DNA of 39,325 nucleotides from Desulfovibrionaceae bacterium. GTDB taxonomy: Bacteria > Desulfobacterota > Desulfovibrionia > Desulfovibrionales > Desulfovibrionaceae. Below the pieces are notes generated by a model. That model did not search any database, was not told the origin of the DNA, and saw nothing but the letters and a program-made list of their open reading frames with translations. Every line of letters begins with the position of its first letter. The first letter of the stretch is position 1. The stretch is taken from contig WRHY01000009.1 of assembly GCA_009783025.1 (NCBI GenBank), positions 1-39,325 of the forward strand, given 5' to 3'. The position numbers were made by a program, and so were the translations under genes. Shown piece by piece: positions 39,203 through 39,325 of this stretch.

Positions 39203-39325
39203 TTACGCGCTCTCGTAAAGCCTCGTCATCACAAACTCATTATGCCCGAGTGCCTCAGCCGCGGTCAACCTGCCATTGCACGTGCGGAACATCATGTCCA
39301 GCAACGCATCGCCAGCCTGATCCAT
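39203..39325 (-). CDS. C-terminal end of probable UxaA/SuyB-family dehydratase or sulfo-lyase large subunit (cut by window edge)
   Basis: Forty residues before the TAA are visible: [20 protein letters not shown] then [13 protein letters not shown]. The pattern asG(K/R)xTxAExLGHxEF followed by a short aromatic tail is typical of the C-terminus of altronate/galactarate dehydratase large chains, the family that also contains the (2R)-sulfolactate sulfo-lyase large subunit. The leading Met at 39325 is probably internal. The assignment rests on a short segment and is tentative. It would be the first enzyme of the cluster seen here. Confidence 0.5.
   Translation of the reverse strand: MDQAGDALLDMMFRTCNGRLTAAEALGHNEFVMTRLYESA

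Overview
The window looks like a chromosomal segment of a GC-rich anaerobic sulfate- or sulfonate-respiring deltaproteobacterium, most likely a member of the Desulfovibrionaceae. This is inferred from gene content and style: a giant adhesin with a retention-type N-terminus, an HTH/periplasmic-binding-protein molybdate regulator, a tungsten-type aldehyde:ferredoxin oxidoreductase (AOR) operon, a PaaK-like CoA ligase, a TauE/SafE-type exporter, and many GC-rich hairpins between genes. No tRNA, rRNA, CRISPR array, insertion sequence or prophage was seen.

Layout. 1-2643 (-) is the N-terminal part of a giant repeat adhesin that continues past the left edge, divergent from an orphan OmpR-type response regulator. 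3680-8972 is a biotin locus: bioB, a bioD-bioA fusion and a sodium:solute symporter on the minus strand, divergent from birA, with a clear BirA operator between. It abuts a RelE/Phd-type toxin-antitoxin pair. Next come rpoZ-dnaJ, then a molybdate locus (regulator divergent from modABC), a YitT membrane protein, a lipoprotein, purE, a PaaK-like ligase and purD. An NlpC/P60 lipoprotein, an acyl-CoA synthetase, a 27-residue membrane protein, an NtrC-type regulator and an M24 peptidase follow. A TauE/SafE-type permease with a two-helix partner is preceded by a leader that can fold into a three-way junction. Then come dnaK, an outer-membrane beta-barrel and a small Xre-type regulator.

31916 to the right edge is a minus-strand catabolic cluster, in transcription order: the C-terminus of a probable UxaA/SuyB-type dehydratase or lyase, a LarA-like nickel racemase, a beta-hydroxyacid dehydrogenase, AOR, a MoaD-like protein, a MoeB/ThiF-like adenylyltransferase, and a GabD-like aldehyde dehydrogenase. 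Nearly every gap in it carries a palindrome or a modular hairpin. Together these genes suggest oxidation of a hydroxy-acid or sulfonated hydroxy-acid through an aldehyde intermediate. The substrate is not known.

The most unusual signal is in the spacers. There are at least four families of structured repeats: a 119-bp palindromic element with compensated stem changes, a compound hairpin element, a modular GC-rich element that sits 8-18 nt after the stop codons of four minus-strand genes, and a palindrome with a variable core. Paired substitutions keep the stems intact between copies, so the fold appears to be what is conserved.
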